DNA of 64,000 bases from Chryseobacterium senegalense (GCA_001403755.1 CYUH01000014.1:62001-126000), one strand, 5' to 3'. Shown: positions 7,848 through 17,345, counted from the first letter of the stretch. Made by a program: numbers and translations. The notes: a model not told the origin generated them from the sequence alone.

Positions 7848-10800
7848 AATATTCAACTCCTATTGCTTCTAGTTCGAATTCTGATACAACATTATCTATT
7901 GTTATATTAGGATAAGCCATATTTAAAGGCTCTAAAATTATTTGGTTTGAACCAAACATACTGCCATCATCGACTTTGTTTATAACTAGTTTTCTAATAG
8001 TATAGCCTTTAGGTTCATAATAATCTTCCACAGATTTGTTATATACAAATACCACTTTATCCTTTAAATGCTGACTTTTAAAATCTGTATTTAGAATAAT
8101 GATATCATTGGCTTTATATTTTGGAGATAACACTCCTCCGATAACTTTTATAGCTATACAAGATTTTGGATATTCATTCTCAGGCACCTTTACCCAACCT
8201 GATATTTTTACCTTAGCTTGTTTTTTATAAAATCTTCTATGTGCATTCTTAGGAGTATAAAGAGGAAGATGAGTTTTGTATTTTAGTTCCTCATCTACTG
8301 TAGATTCAACATCTAGACTACTTCTGAACTTCTCAAAAGTAGTATTAGCATTTTCTACAAAATCATTCCAAGAAGTATCTTCTCTAAAATCATCTGCATA
8401 GCTATCTAACACCATAATACCTTGATATTTTTTAATTATATCATCTCCAGGTGCTTCATTAAGTTTTTCAAGTAATTGTTGTTTCTTATTATCAAAGAAC
8501 TTTTCACCTTTTCCCTCAACCACATAGATCATATCTTTATAAAGCATCAGAAAATCTGGAAAATACTTTCTACTACCATAAGTGAAGTGAACTTGTCTAT
8601 CATTCTTTATCCAAAAAGGAACTAAACCTACTCCTTTATCTGAGGTTACATTATCCAAGTAGTCTGCAAGTTTTTTCTCAGTATAGGAATCAAACTTTGA
8701 GTAGTCAAAAATTGCATTATCATAACCATAAAAACTATAGCCTTCCTTTATAAGCTCTATTAGTTGAGACTTATCTTTTAATTGAATTCCATTTTTATTT
8801 TCTATTTGGTCTACAGGAATAGTAATATTAAACTCTGTAAAATGCTTTTTTAAATTCCAACTATCTTCTGCGAAAATGGGTTTGAAATCTAACCTGTAAT
8901 ATCTCTTCTCAATGTAACTTCTATAAAAGAAAGCAAAGCTGCTAATAAGATGATTTCTTACTAATTTTTCATCTGACTCAGATATGAAATAGTACTGTAA
9001 ACCTATTTCATTTAGTTTATTAATATAATCTACAAACCTGTCATTAGTAAATTTAGTATCAGGTAAACAGTATAACTTCTTAATAACTATTCCTAAAATA
9101 GATTTTGCATCATCCTTTGTTAATACTAGATTATGAGGTGTACCACCAGCATTTTGTATCTGAGTGTGATATTCTTTCTCATCTGCAAAAACATCTACTT
9201 CAACAAAAAAAGCATCTGGTTTGTACTTAATAAACCTTTTAATTTCATCATCTTCACCTGTAAAGCAGTTATCTTCTGTAAAGCTTTCAATTATTGCATT
9301 GGTGTCAGAAATTAAATCAATCAAAGAAACCTTTTGTCCATTTTCTTCTTTAACCTTTAAATCTGCTTTTATATGTGGTAAATATTTGCCATCTAATAAA
9401 TGAGATTTTGCTGAATTTATAACCTGTTTCTTTTCTCTTTCATAAGATAGGTATTTATCTATTAATCCAAATTCTTTCTGAATAGCCTCTATCTGCTCTT
9501 CAAAGTTTTTACCTTTATCACAAACAATATGTAATCTTTCTGATTGTTGTAAAAGAACATCATCTATATCATCAAATTCCCTGTTATCTTTATTTAATCT
9601 GACACCCCTACCAATAATCTGTTTAACAGAAGTTTTAAATTCAGTATCAGTATCATTAATTACTGCCATTGCATAGATATTGGGTAAGTCTATACCTTCA
9701 TCTAATTTCTGCATGTAAACTACTACCTCAACTTCATTGGTTCTAATATCATCAAATTTCTTTTCTGTTTCTTTATCAGATTTACCATGATAAAATATAG
9801 TAGTCACTGCAACACTTTGAATGTCTTTTACCAATAAATTGATATCATTATTATAACTTGTAGTAAGTAAGTCTTTTATCAGGTTAATTATTTCTAAATC
9901 TTGTTGAGCTACTTTATCCAATATAATCTCAATATTAGAAATATCATTGGATAACTCATTCTTAATGTATTCAAATACTTTTTGAGTATAAGTAGTATCA
10001 TCTTTTACTTTTACAAAAGAGATAGGCTTTAATCCTTTAGCTTTTTCATCTTTTAATACTGCTTTCTTTTTAACTAAATGGATAAGAAATAAAGTAATTA
10101 GTTTTAGCCTTTCAGATTGAGCAACACTATCTTTATTTTTTGATTTTTCTTGAGCTGTATCTAATGCAATAGCTCTTACTAATTTACCATGCCCATCTTC
10201 TAGAAGACTTCTAATATCATACTTGTATACTATAGTCTGATTTTTCTTTTCTTGGTCTTTGTTATTTTCAACAGCAGTAGCAGTAAACTCTAATACTGAT
10301 AATGGGTGAAAGTTCTTAATAATTTTACCTGAACCTCCTTTACTTTGTGCATGATGAGCCTCATCTGTAATAATAATTAATTTTTTATCTTTCAAAAACT
10401 GCTTTATACTGATAATATTATCATTTTCATCCCTCCATACAGCAGATTCCCAAGGTTTATCTGTATTGGTAGCATTAGCCCCAAATTTATCCATATTGAA
10501 GATAAAAATATTAGGAACATCTTTATTAGTAAATAAGTTCTGCTGATAATTATCTCCAGTGATCAGATTAAATTTAAAAGGAGTGTCATCTGCCCAAATA
10601 GAATCATAACCACCTAAAGTAAAGTTTCTAATGGTCTTGGTATAAATGTCTTTTTTTGCAGGTGGGGTAATAATTAAGAAATTGTCAATACCATGTTTTT
10701 TATTGAGTAAATAAATACAAGCTCCCATTAACATGGTTTTACCTGAACCTGTAGCCATTTCATATCCTAAATATGGGGCTTTTTCATCATTTTCTATTTT

Positions 10801-11082
10801 ATCTAACAAATCTGAAATGATGGGGTCTATTTTTTTATTAATCTTTTTGTTGAGATCTAATTGTGCCAATGAAGTGGAATATAAATAATCCAACATATAC
10901 AAGGCATTAAGCTGATAGTACCTCAAAGGATGCTTGGTAATACCATCTTCTAAAGTATTGAATACAGAAAAATCTGAGGTAGCAAACAAAGCATTTCTAC
11001 TAAACTCATAATTTTCTACAATTTCTTTAAGTTCTTTTTTATACCTCTGATAATAAGAGGCAAGTTCTTTTTTCTTTGCCAT
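7846..11082 (-). CDS. res: Type III restriction enzyme Res subunit
   Basis: Res is the ATP-dependent translocating endonuclease of a type III system; it acts in complex with Mod and cuts unmethylated DNA near the recognition site. The 1078-residue length fits the family. Visible motifs: Walker A ATGSGKT (110-116), DEAH (240-243) in IIITDEAHHAQ, TATA motif III near 267-270, a motif VI-like QIIGRGVRLN (about 500), and a C-terminal PD-(D/E)xK nuclease site with PDF near 836 and EGK near 856 (D, 12 residues, ExK). No frameshift or lost motif is seen, so it should be active. It is the last gene of a leftward operon, starting 5 bases after mod. Confidence 0.93.
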   Translation of the reverse strand: MAKKKELASYYQRYKKELKEIVENYEFSRNALFATSDFSVFNTLEDGITKHPLRYYQLNALYMLDYLYSTSLAQLDLNKKINKKIDPIISDLLDKIENDEKAPYLGYEMATGSGKTMLMGACIYLLNKKHGIDNFLIITPPAKKDIYTKTIRNFTLGGYDSIWADDTPFKFNLITGDNYQQNLFTNKDVPNIFIFNMDKFGANATNTDKPWESAVWRDENDNIISIKQFLKDKKLIIITDEAHHAQSKGGSGKIIKNFHPLSVLEFTATAVENNKDQEKKNQTIVYKYDIRSLLEDGHGKLVRAIALDTAQEKSKNKDSVAQSERLKLITLFLIHLVKKKAVLKDEKAKGLKPISFVKVKDDTTYTQKVFEYIKNELSNDISNIEIILDKVAQQDLEIINLIKDLLTTSYNNDINLLVKDIQSVAVTTIFYHGKSDKETEKKFDDIRTNEVEVVVYMQKLDEGIDLPNIYAMAVINDTDTEFKTSVKQIIGRGVRLNKDNREFDDIDDVLLQQSERLHIVCDKGKNFEEQIEAIQKEFGLIDKYLSYEREKKQVINSAKSHLLDGKYLPHIKADLKVKEENGQKVSLIDLISDTNAIIESFTEDNCFTGEDDEIKRFIKYKPDAFFVEVDVFADEKEYHTQIQNAGGTPHNLVLTKDDAKSILGIVIKKLYCLPDTKFTNDRFVDYINKLNEIGLQYYFISESDEKLVRNHLISSFAFFYRSYIEKRYYRLDFKPIFAEDSWNLKKHFTEFNITIPVDQIENKNGIQLKDKSQLIELIKEGYSFYGYDNAIFDYSKFDSYTEKKLADYLDNVTSDKGVGLVPFWIKNDRQVHFTYGSRKYFPDFLMLYKDMIYVVEGKGEKFFDNKKQQLLEKLNEAPGDDIIKKYQGIMVLDSYADDFREDTSWNDFVENANTTFEKFRSSLDVESTVDEELKYKTHLPLYTPKNAHRRFYKKQAKVKISGWVKVPENEYPKSCIAIKVIGGVLSPKYKANDIIILNTDFKSQHLKDKVVFVYNKSVEDYYEPKGYTIRKLVINKVDDGSMFGSNQIILEPLNMAYPNITIDNVVSEFELEAIGVEY

Positions 11083-11087
11083 ACTTA

Positions 11088-13019
11088 TTATTTCTCTAGT
11101 TCTGCAAAAATAGCCTGAGGTATTTTAATTACCTCTAAATCTTCTGGCTTACTATCATAAGCAATTTCTACCCCTCTATTGGTAAACACATTGATATATT
11201 GAGGATTGAAGTGTTTTTTAACCTGCTGATAAAGATAGAAAATCTCATCATAAGTCATAAAGTTATTGTCCTCATTAGGAGCATTTAGAGATATAATAGC
11301 TACTCTAGTTTTAGTACCTACTTGCTGAATACCAATTAAAGGAACTTGGTTATCTCCAAATATAAAACCTTGAGCTAAATCTAATGTTGTGTCTAATGTA
11401 TAATCATAAGATGATAAGAAAGCTTCTTCTATATAATTTCTACCTAAGCTCCAGTTGAAATCTCCAGTGCCATCTTCATTTAACTTAATAATACTTTCAC
11501 CTAAGTGATAGTATTTAAAAGAACCTCCTCCTTGCCAGTTCCACTCTTTATCAACAATTGTTTTCCCTTTATTTGAAATTGTATTTAACATTCTTTTTAC
11601 AATATGAGTATCAGCTTGATTCCCCATTTCAACTCCAATCCATTTTCTTTTCATTTTGTGGGCAGTACCAAATGTAGAACCTGAACCACCAAAACAGTCT
11701 AGAATGTAATCACCTTCAGATGTTGCTATTTCAAAAAGTTTAGATAAAAGAAGTTCTGGCTTTTTACCACTTTTAAATTCAACTCCTCCCTCATGCCTAC
11801 AATTACCAAAATAAGAAGCTAAATCAATGAAATTACTTATTGGTAAAAACTTGAATGAGGTTTCTTCATTCTGTTTATCAAGAGGCATACCTTGAAAATA
11901 TTTACCTCTAGTAGCAGATTCTTTTTGGGGTCCAGTAAAATATCTGAATCCTTTTCCATCATCACCAATATTATTGACTTTATATAATGTTTTATAACCA
12001 TCAATTTTTTCTCTTCCTGTTAAATAGTCTCTAAAAAATCTACCTGAAGAATTACCATCTAAGATGCTACCTGAAGCCCATATTTCTTTTAGTCCATTTT
12101 TGCTTGGTTCTTGCTTCACTATTTTATAACTTCCTTCCACAAAAATTTCAACTTTTTTACCTCCCAATTCTATTATTTTAATTGGGTTACTCAATTCTTC
12201 AATAGATATACAGAATTTTTCATTTGTATATTCTACTTCTTTTCTATTTAATTCTCCTTTGTTATTAAAGCCTTTTCTATAGATAAAAACTTGCTCAATA
12301 AGTTTATTGAACTCCATATCTTCTTTTAAAGTCTTGTCATCATACCTAACCTGAACATACATTGTTATAACATAATTTTCTCTACCAAAAACATCATCAA
12401 GAACTAACTTACCATAACTTCCTTCACTGTCATCCAATTGTACAAATATGTATCCTCCTTCTTGTAAAATATGTTTCAAACCAACTAATCTATCTCTAAA
12501 CATAGTTAGCCATTCAGAATGAGCTAGATTATCATCATAATTTTCAAATGCACTTCCTGTATTATATGGAGGGTCTATATAGATACATTTTACTTTTTCT
12601 TCTTCTGGCTTATTATCAAACATTTTCTTCAAGGTATTTAAAGCCAAAAGGTTATCTCCTTTTATCAATATATTTTCTACTGTAGGGTCTTCTGTAGTAG
12701 ATTCTTCAATAGTCCATTCCTTAATAGTACCTGGCAAAGTACCTTCTTTATCTTTCTCAACTGCTTTATATACTTTTTGTAGCAGTAAAGGTCTTGCTTC
12801 TTTTACTCTTATATCTGTTCTGTCTACCCAGTAAGGAGTTAAACCCTTACCTTCCTTTTCATCTACTTCATAAAAAAGTGCTTCATCTTTATTTATCCAG
12901 TTAATTTTTGGAGCTGGTATATCTCCTTCTAGTTTTATATCTTCTTCCCCTCTTAAAAGGATAGATTTTTGTTTATTGTACCAGTCTAATGATAAACTAC
13001 CTTTATATTGTTTTGCCAT
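11088..13019 (-). CDS. mod: Type III DNA methyltransferase Mod subunit
   Basis: Mod recognises the target and methylates adenine N6 using S-adenosylmethionine. The 643-residue protein has the beta-class motif order: DPPYNTG (DPPY at 149-152) before the SAM-binding motif DCFGGSGS (FGGSG at 443-447). The region between (about 220-400), containing LTGREKIDGYK and similar segments, is the expected target-recognition domain, so the recognition sequence cannot be read from homology. It starts 5 bases after the helicase-nuclease stop and ends 5 bases before res. No simple repeat tract that would give phase variation is seen in the gene. Confidence 0.93.
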   Translation of the reverse strand: MAKQYKGSLSLDWYNKQKSILLRGEEDIKLEGDIPAPKINWINKDEALFYEVDEKEGKGLTPYWVDRTDIRVKEARPLLLQKVYKAVEKDKEGTLPGTIKEWTIEESTTEDPTVENILIKGDNLLALNTLKKMFDNKPEEEKVKCIYIDPPYNTGSAFENYDDNLAHSEWLTMFRDRLVGLKHILQEGGYIFVQLDDSEGSYGKLVLDDVFGRENYVITMYVQVRYDDKTLKEDMEFNKLIEQVFIYRKGFNNKGELNRKEVEYTNEKFCISIEELSNPIKIIELGGKKVEIFVEGSYKIVKQEPSKNGLKEIWASGSILDGNSSGRFFRDYLTGREKIDGYKTLYKVNNIGDDGKGFRYFTGPQKESATRGKYFQGMPLDKQNEETSFKFLPISNFIDLASYFGNCRHEGGVEFKSGKKPELLLSKLFEIATSEGDYILDCFGGSGSTFGTAHKMKRKWIGVEMGNQADTHIVKRMLNTISNKGKTIVDKEWNWQGGGSFKYYHLGESIIKLNEDGTGDFNWSLGRNYIEEAFLSSYDYTLDTTLDLAQGFIFGDNQVPLIGIQQVGTKTRVAIISLNAPNEDNNFMTYDEIFYLYQQVKKHFNPQYINVFTNRGVEIAYDSKPEDLEVIKIPQAIFAELEK

Positions 13020-13024
13020 AATTC

Positions 13025-15742
13025 TTAGTTTCTTTTGTTTTTAAATCTGCACACACATTTAGGGTCATTACAGGTATGGTTAAGCTCATTATTTCTAATA
13101 GCATTAGCAGCAGTAATAATCTTGTGTTTCATAGAATCTAGTTCTTTTACTGATAATTCAGTTTTATTAGAATCATTTTTATCCATATTATAGATTTCAA
13201 GGAAGTCAGCATTTTCTCCTGTTAGTTCTTTATATCCCAATGCATAGAGTTGTAATTGGTCTATGGTAGCATTATAGGCTTGAGCATCTTCTGTAGATTT
13301 AAAGTCTATAATAATCTTTTCTTCTGTTCCATCCAAATGTTTCTTCTTAATTAAGTCCATTTGACCATTAACTATAATACCATCTCCTAAATCTATTTGT
13401 ATGTCCTTTTCTGCATACTCAATTGTAGGGAACTCTTGTAAATTTTTATCATAATATATACCCACAGCATCTATAGCTTTTCTAGTCATGTCTTCTTGTA
13501 CAACTGGGATGGCATATGGAAAATTACTATGGCTATCAACAAGTGAATTTAAATCTTCTTTTGGAATAATATTCTCCTTAATAGCTTCCCTATGAATTTC
13601 CATTAATGACCTATGAATAGCAGAACCATAACCAATTCTTGCTCCCAATGCAGGTTGAAAACCATAAAATGACCAAAACTTAAATGAATAAGGGCAGTCA
13701 AAGTATGATTTTAATAGTGAGAAATTTAAAGAAATATTTGAAAGTTCTCCATTATATTGAGGCTCTAATTTATTTCTTTCACTATAGTCCCTATCTTTAG
13801 AAGTAAATATATATTCTGAATTTCTTATCTCAGGTAAAAATTTAGATTCTTTACTTTGCATCCTCCCATCAGGACTTCTACTGATTAAAAGAAACTTTTT
13901 TGCTCTTGTTATACCTACATAAAAAAGTCTTCTTTCATCTTCTTCACCTGTAGCATATCTTTCAACATCTTTAATTGGTAAATTCAAAATTGATTTTAGT
14001 ATTACAGAATTTTTACCAGTAGGCTTTGAAGATGGAAGATAATTATTGTTTAACCCAGGTATGAAAACAACTGGGTATTCTAGACCTTTAGACTGAAAGA
14101 TAGTCATTATTTGTACAGCATTAGGTGTTTTATAAGTGTTATTTAACCATCCTTCTGGATAATATCCATCTGCTGAATAATGTAAGAAACTCATAAAACT
14201 ACTCAGTTTATAACCTGGGTCAGTTTTGAAATATATAGTTTCAAAATCACTAATAATTTGGCTAAACATCCCCAAATTATAGAAGATAATTTCTTCTACA
14301 TTGTAACCAAGTGCATTTTCTTTTTCATTTGATGAGAAAATTTCCTCACATACTCCTAGGTTTTCAAGGAAAGTCATATAAATATCTTGAAGATTTAATG
14401 CTTCATAATATGTTTTATCATTAGGTATTTTAGAATTAAGATATGTAAGCCCATTTTTAAAATCTTCCTTAGTGATATCATTGTTTAAACCTAACCAATG
14501 TAATTCTAAAATTGTTTCATCAATGTCACCTTTCAAAAACTGAAATATTGCTTGACTAGCTTGAATTTCAGGTGTATTAAAAAGCTCATTAACCCCAGTT
14601 ACAATGAATGGTATGTTAGCAGAAGATAAAGCCTCAATAATTGGTTGAGCTTTCTTCCACTTTCTAACTAATATTACCATGTCACCATAATCTAAACCTC
14701 TAGGTTTACTATCTAACTTATCTGTAAACTCAACTCCATTAAGGTTTTTAATTTGATTTACAATTGCATGATTTTCTTCTTCAACATTTTCATACTGATT
14801 TAAAAGAATATCCCCCCTCTCATAAACCTGGTGACCTAAAGCATTCATAGATTTATCAAGTCTATTTGTATTATTTCTAATACAATTTAATGCTACGTCA
14901 ATTACTCCTTTTGAACATCTAAAATTATCCTCTAATCTAATATACTCAACATTTGGATATCTATCCTTAAAAGTTTGTATATAAGAAACATCTGATCCTC
15001 TCCATTGAAAAATAGTCTGGTCATCATCTCCTACAACACATATATTAGCACCCATTTCATTAAATAGTTTTACTATTTCTTCTTGAATTGGATTAACATC
15101 CTGATATTCATCAACTATTAGATATTTTATTTCACTTTTAAGTGTTTCATAAAGAGCTTTGTCTGTTTTAGCTTCTCTGATTAATTCAGTCATAATCATT
15201 GAGAAATCAAAATAATAATTACTATGAAGTAATTTATCATAGTTTTTTAAAGCTTGGGAAAGTGATTCATCAATATCACCAAAAGTATCTGATTCTCTTA
15301 GTGCTGAAATTAAAGCAGTAAAATGACCTGTATCTTTAAATCTTTCTAAATTAAGTTCAGTCATTCCTGAGTGTTTAAAGTTTTTATCAATAAACAACTT
15401 CAACTTAACTTCATCTAAAACACTATATTTCTGATAGTGATATTTATTGTTTTGTAAAGTTTTTAAACACCAAGAGTGTATGGTTCCTACATACATCTCA
15501 GCTACTCCTTTTTGATTAGGTAAACTTTCTTTACATAATTTAAGCACTCTAGCCTGTAATTCAGAGGCAGCTTTTTCAGTATAAGTAAAAGCTATAATTT
15601 CCGAAGGATTAACTCCACTTTTTATTATATTTACTATTCTTTGAGAAATCACTTGTGTTTTACCAGACCCAGCACAAGCAATAATCTGGAGATTCTTATT
15701 TATGGTAGATATGGCTTTTAGTTGGTTTTCTGTGTAATTCAT
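13025..15742 (-). CDS. UvrD/PcrA-like helicase fused to a RecB-family nuclease
   Basis: A 905-residue superfamily 1A helicase with a C-terminal PD-(D/E)xK nuclease. Helicase motifs: ACAGSGKT (22-29), VDEYQD (about 210-215), GDDDQTIFQWRGS (about 240), LEDNFRCS, FQSKGLEYPVVFIPG and FYVGITRAKK. Nuclease residues: His710 in GSAIHRS, Asp796 in GQMDLI, Asp813 and Lys815 in IIDFKS. Four cysteines (683, 891, 896, 898) flank the nuclease like the iron-sulphur staple of AddB and Cas4. It is the first gene of the operon with mod and res at 5-base spacing, which suggests it acts with the restriction system, for example by degrading or unwinding cut DNA. That link is inference. Confidence 0.85.
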   Translation of the reverse strand: MNYTENQLKAISTINKNLQIIACAGSGKTQVISQRIVNIIKSGVNPSEIIAFTYTEKAASELQARVLKLCKESLPNQKGVAEMYVGTIHSWCLKTLQNNKYHYQKYSVLDEVKLKLFIDKNFKHSGMTELNLERFKDTGHFTALISALRESDTFGDIDESLSQALKNYDKLLHSNYYFDFSMIMTELIREAKTDKALYETLKSEIKYLIVDEYQDVNPIQEEIVKLFNEMGANICVVGDDDQTIFQWRGSDVSYIQTFKDRYPNVEYIRLEDNFRCSKGVIDVALNCIRNNTNRLDKSMNALGHQVYERGDILLNQYENVEEENHAIVNQIKNLNGVEFTDKLDSKPRGLDYGDMVILVRKWKKAQPIIEALSSANIPFIVTGVNELFNTPEIQASQAIFQFLKGDIDETILELHWLGLNNDITKEDFKNGLTYLNSKIPNDKTYYEALNLQDIYMTFLENLGVCEEIFSSNEKENALGYNVEEIIFYNLGMFSQIISDFETIYFKTDPGYKLSSFMSFLHYSADGYYPEGWLNNTYKTPNAVQIMTIFQSKGLEYPVVFIPGLNNNYLPSSKPTGKNSVILKSILNLPIKDVERYATGEEDERRLFYVGITRAKKFLLISRSPDGRMQSKESKFLPEIRNSEYIFTSKDRDYSERNKLEPQYNGELSNISLNFSLLKSYFDCPYSFKFWSFYGFQPALGARIGYGSAIHRSLMEIHREAIKENIIPKEDLNSLVDSHSNFPYAIPVVQEDMTRKAIDAVGIYYDKNLQEFPTIEYAEKDIQIDLGDGIIVNGQMDLIKKKHLDGTEEKIIIDFKSTEDAQAYNATIDQLQLYALGYKELTGENADFLEIYNMDKNDSNKTELSVKELDSMKHKIITAANAIRNNELNHTCNDPKCVCRFKNKRN

Positions 15743-15793
15743 GTTTATTGATTATTCTACTAAGTTTAACAATAGGTGCTGGCAAGCATATAG

Positions 15794-15825
15794 CAAATAT
15801 AGGTTGATTTTAACCATCAAGCCAA
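15794..15825 (-). promoter_or_regulatory. Promoter and possible operator of the restriction operon
   Basis: On the minus strand, TATATTTG (plus-strand CAAATATA at 15794-15801) is an exact -7 match, with TTGG (plus-strand CCAA at 15822-15825) 20 bases away as the -33 element. Between them lies an inverted repeat TTGAT/ATCAA (15804-15808 and 15816-15820) that could bind a regulator. The leader to the helicase-nuclease ATG is about 45 bases. Confidence 0.6.
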
Positions 15826-15868
15826 TGCACGATATTAATTCTTTAACTTTACATGTAATTTAAGTAAA

Positions 15869-16093
15869 ATGAACATCGTCAAAATTTACAATCTCATAGC
15901 AACAGCAATTATTGTAATACTATGTGTATATTGCTCATATCTACAGCAAAATTCAATCAAATTACAGCAGATACAGACTGGTATGTACCTCGAATTAATG
16001 AAGACACAACAAGATTTGAAGGAGACTGAAGACCTTTTACAACAGTGTGATGAAAAATATATTGAAGCAATTGGTTTAAAAAATCTAAAATAG
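15869..16093 (+). CDS. Small membrane-anchored coiled-coil protein
   Basis: A 74-residue hypothetical protein with one hydrophobic segment at about residues 8-25 (YNLIATAIIVILCVYCSYL) followed by a Gln/Lys/Glu-rich helix likely to form a coiled coil. It is divergent from the restriction operon and shares its 126-base control region. I recognise no family. A toxin, anchor or spanin-like role is possible, but nothing in the sequence decides. Confidence 0.5.
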   Translation: MNIVKIYNLIATAIIVILCVYCSYLQQNSIKLQQIQTGMYLELMKTQQDLKETEDLLQQCDEKYIEAIGLKNLK

Positions 16094-16145
16094 GGGAGTG
16101 TAAGAGATTGACTTATTGTGCCATAAAACCACTAAACTTCGTAGA

Positions 16146-16418
16146 ATGAAACTCATAGCATTTGTAGAGGAAAGTCCCAATCCCAATGATGACTTTCTCA
16201 TTGTTAGATTTAAATCAGACAAAACATCCCAGCATTTTCAAGTATTCGTGGACCCAGCTCAAATAAAAAGGATCAAAAGGTTGGATGAAGTACTACTAAA
16301 TATTAAGTTTAAAAGTATAGTGATGAAAGATCTTGAAGGAAATAAGACCTATGACACCCAGTTGTATTCCATATTGGTTTTACAGGTTACAGATATGATG
16401 AGGAGAGACTATAAATAA
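16146..16418 (+). CDS. Hypothetical protein, 90 residues
   Basis: From ATG 16146 (MKLIAFVEESPNPND) the product is a soluble 90-residue protein with alternating strand-like segments (FLIVRFKS, HFQVFVDP, NIKFKSIVM) and a helix near the C-terminus. The frame is open back to 16116, but the first 10 residues look like leader. It ends three bases before the stop of the convergent SRAP gene. No family is recognised. Confidence 0.5.
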   Translation: MKLIAFVEESPNPNDDFLIVRFKSDKTSQHFQVFVDPAQIKRIKRLDEVLLNIKFKSIVMKDLEGNKTYDTQLYSILVLQVTDMMRRDYK

Positions 16419-16421
16419 TGG

Positions 16422-17057
16422 TTAATCAAAAAGGGTTTGAGGCATCTTTCCAGGCTCAAGATTAACTGCAATAAGTTGTGGATCATAAGTTGGAAAAGTA
16501 AATTCCTCAATTGGTTCATCATTCAGAAACTTGTCAGCCATAGAAGAATTTAGGCATATAGGCATTCTAAGTTTAGAATTATGTATGATAGACATTAATT
16601 CATTTGATACAGTTGTTACCAGACCAAAACCTATTTCTTTGTTATCCCAAACATCATAAAATCCAGCTATATAAAATTGGTTTTCCTCCTTCCAGTGCAT
16701 CCTGTGCTTCACCTTAATTGGAGTCTTTTTTCCTGGATTGGTAACATGCATCCAATCATAAAACCCACTCACCGGAATGACACACCTGTTATGTTCCACA
16801 GCTTTGTAAAAGGTATGAGTTTTTTCAGCAGTAAGATTAATACCCTGTGCGGGTTTATCTTTAGGAACTTCTTTCTTTATTCCCCACGTTCCGTGAGTGA
16901 TTTTTCTTCCCTGATAATCCAGCACAATGGGAATGGCAGGTCTTTGAAATGCATTGATTTCATGGGCAAAATGGTAATTTCCCTCCACTATTTCAGCCCT
17001 AAGTCTGTCCGCAGTTTCTTCAATGGAAATACCTTCGTTATCAACTCTGTTGCACAT
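16422..17057 (-). CDS. SRAP-domain protein (YedK/HMCES-like)
   Basis: SRAP proteins form a covalent thiazolidine link with abasic sites in single-stranded DNA and shield them. The start is placed at ATG 17057 so that the catalytic cysteine is residue 2 (MCNRV); the frame runs 7 residues further upstream, but then Cys would be internal. The 211-residue length is normal. Asn74 (GINLTAE) and His159 (IIHNSKLRMP) align with the known active-site Asn and His. The usual Glu (GFYEW) is Asp101 here (SGFYDW), a conservative but unusual change. Mobile elements often carry SRAP genes, possibly to protect element DNA. A TATATTTG -7 box lies on the minus strand at 17076-17083. Confidence 0.88.
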   Translation of the reverse strand: MCNRVDNEGISIEETADRLRAEIVEGNYHFAHEINAFQRPAIPIVLDYQGRKITHGTWGIKKEVPKDKPAQGINLTAEKTHTFYKAVEHNRCVIPVSGFYDWMHVTNPGKKTPIKVKHRMHWKEENQFYIAGFYDVWDNKEIGFGLVTTVSNELMSIIHNSKLRMPICLNSSMADKFLNDEPIEEFTFPTYDPQLIAVNLEPGKMPQTLFD

Positions 17058-17271
17058 TGGTACAGTTTTATTAATCAAATATAACGATTTATAATATTTG
17101 TTGACTCCAAATTTTAATCAGTTCCCAAGACTATATGTATGGAATTAACTAAAGAAAAATATTAGATATTACTATCTATATAAACTCCCTGAAAAAAGCT
17201 AATATTACTTAATTGAAAAAATCCTTACTTTTCACTGTAGCGATGCTAAAGTGACAAGATTTCCTCAAAAA

Positions 17272-17302
17272 ACTTGTCATATATGTACATTTTGTATATT
17301 TG
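17272..17302 (+). promoter_or_regulatory. Promoter with upstream inverted repeat
   Basis: TTG at 17274-17276 and TATATTTG at 17295-17302 form a Bacteroidota-type promoter with an 18-base spacer. The -33 element lies in the right arm of an inverted repeat TGACAAG (17252-17258) and CTTGTCA (17273-17279), which could be an operator. It drives the WG-repeat-like gene. Confidence 0.5.
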
Positions 17303-17345
17303 AAAATAGGAGAAGTCTCTCCTTAAAATGATTAAATCCCTACTC

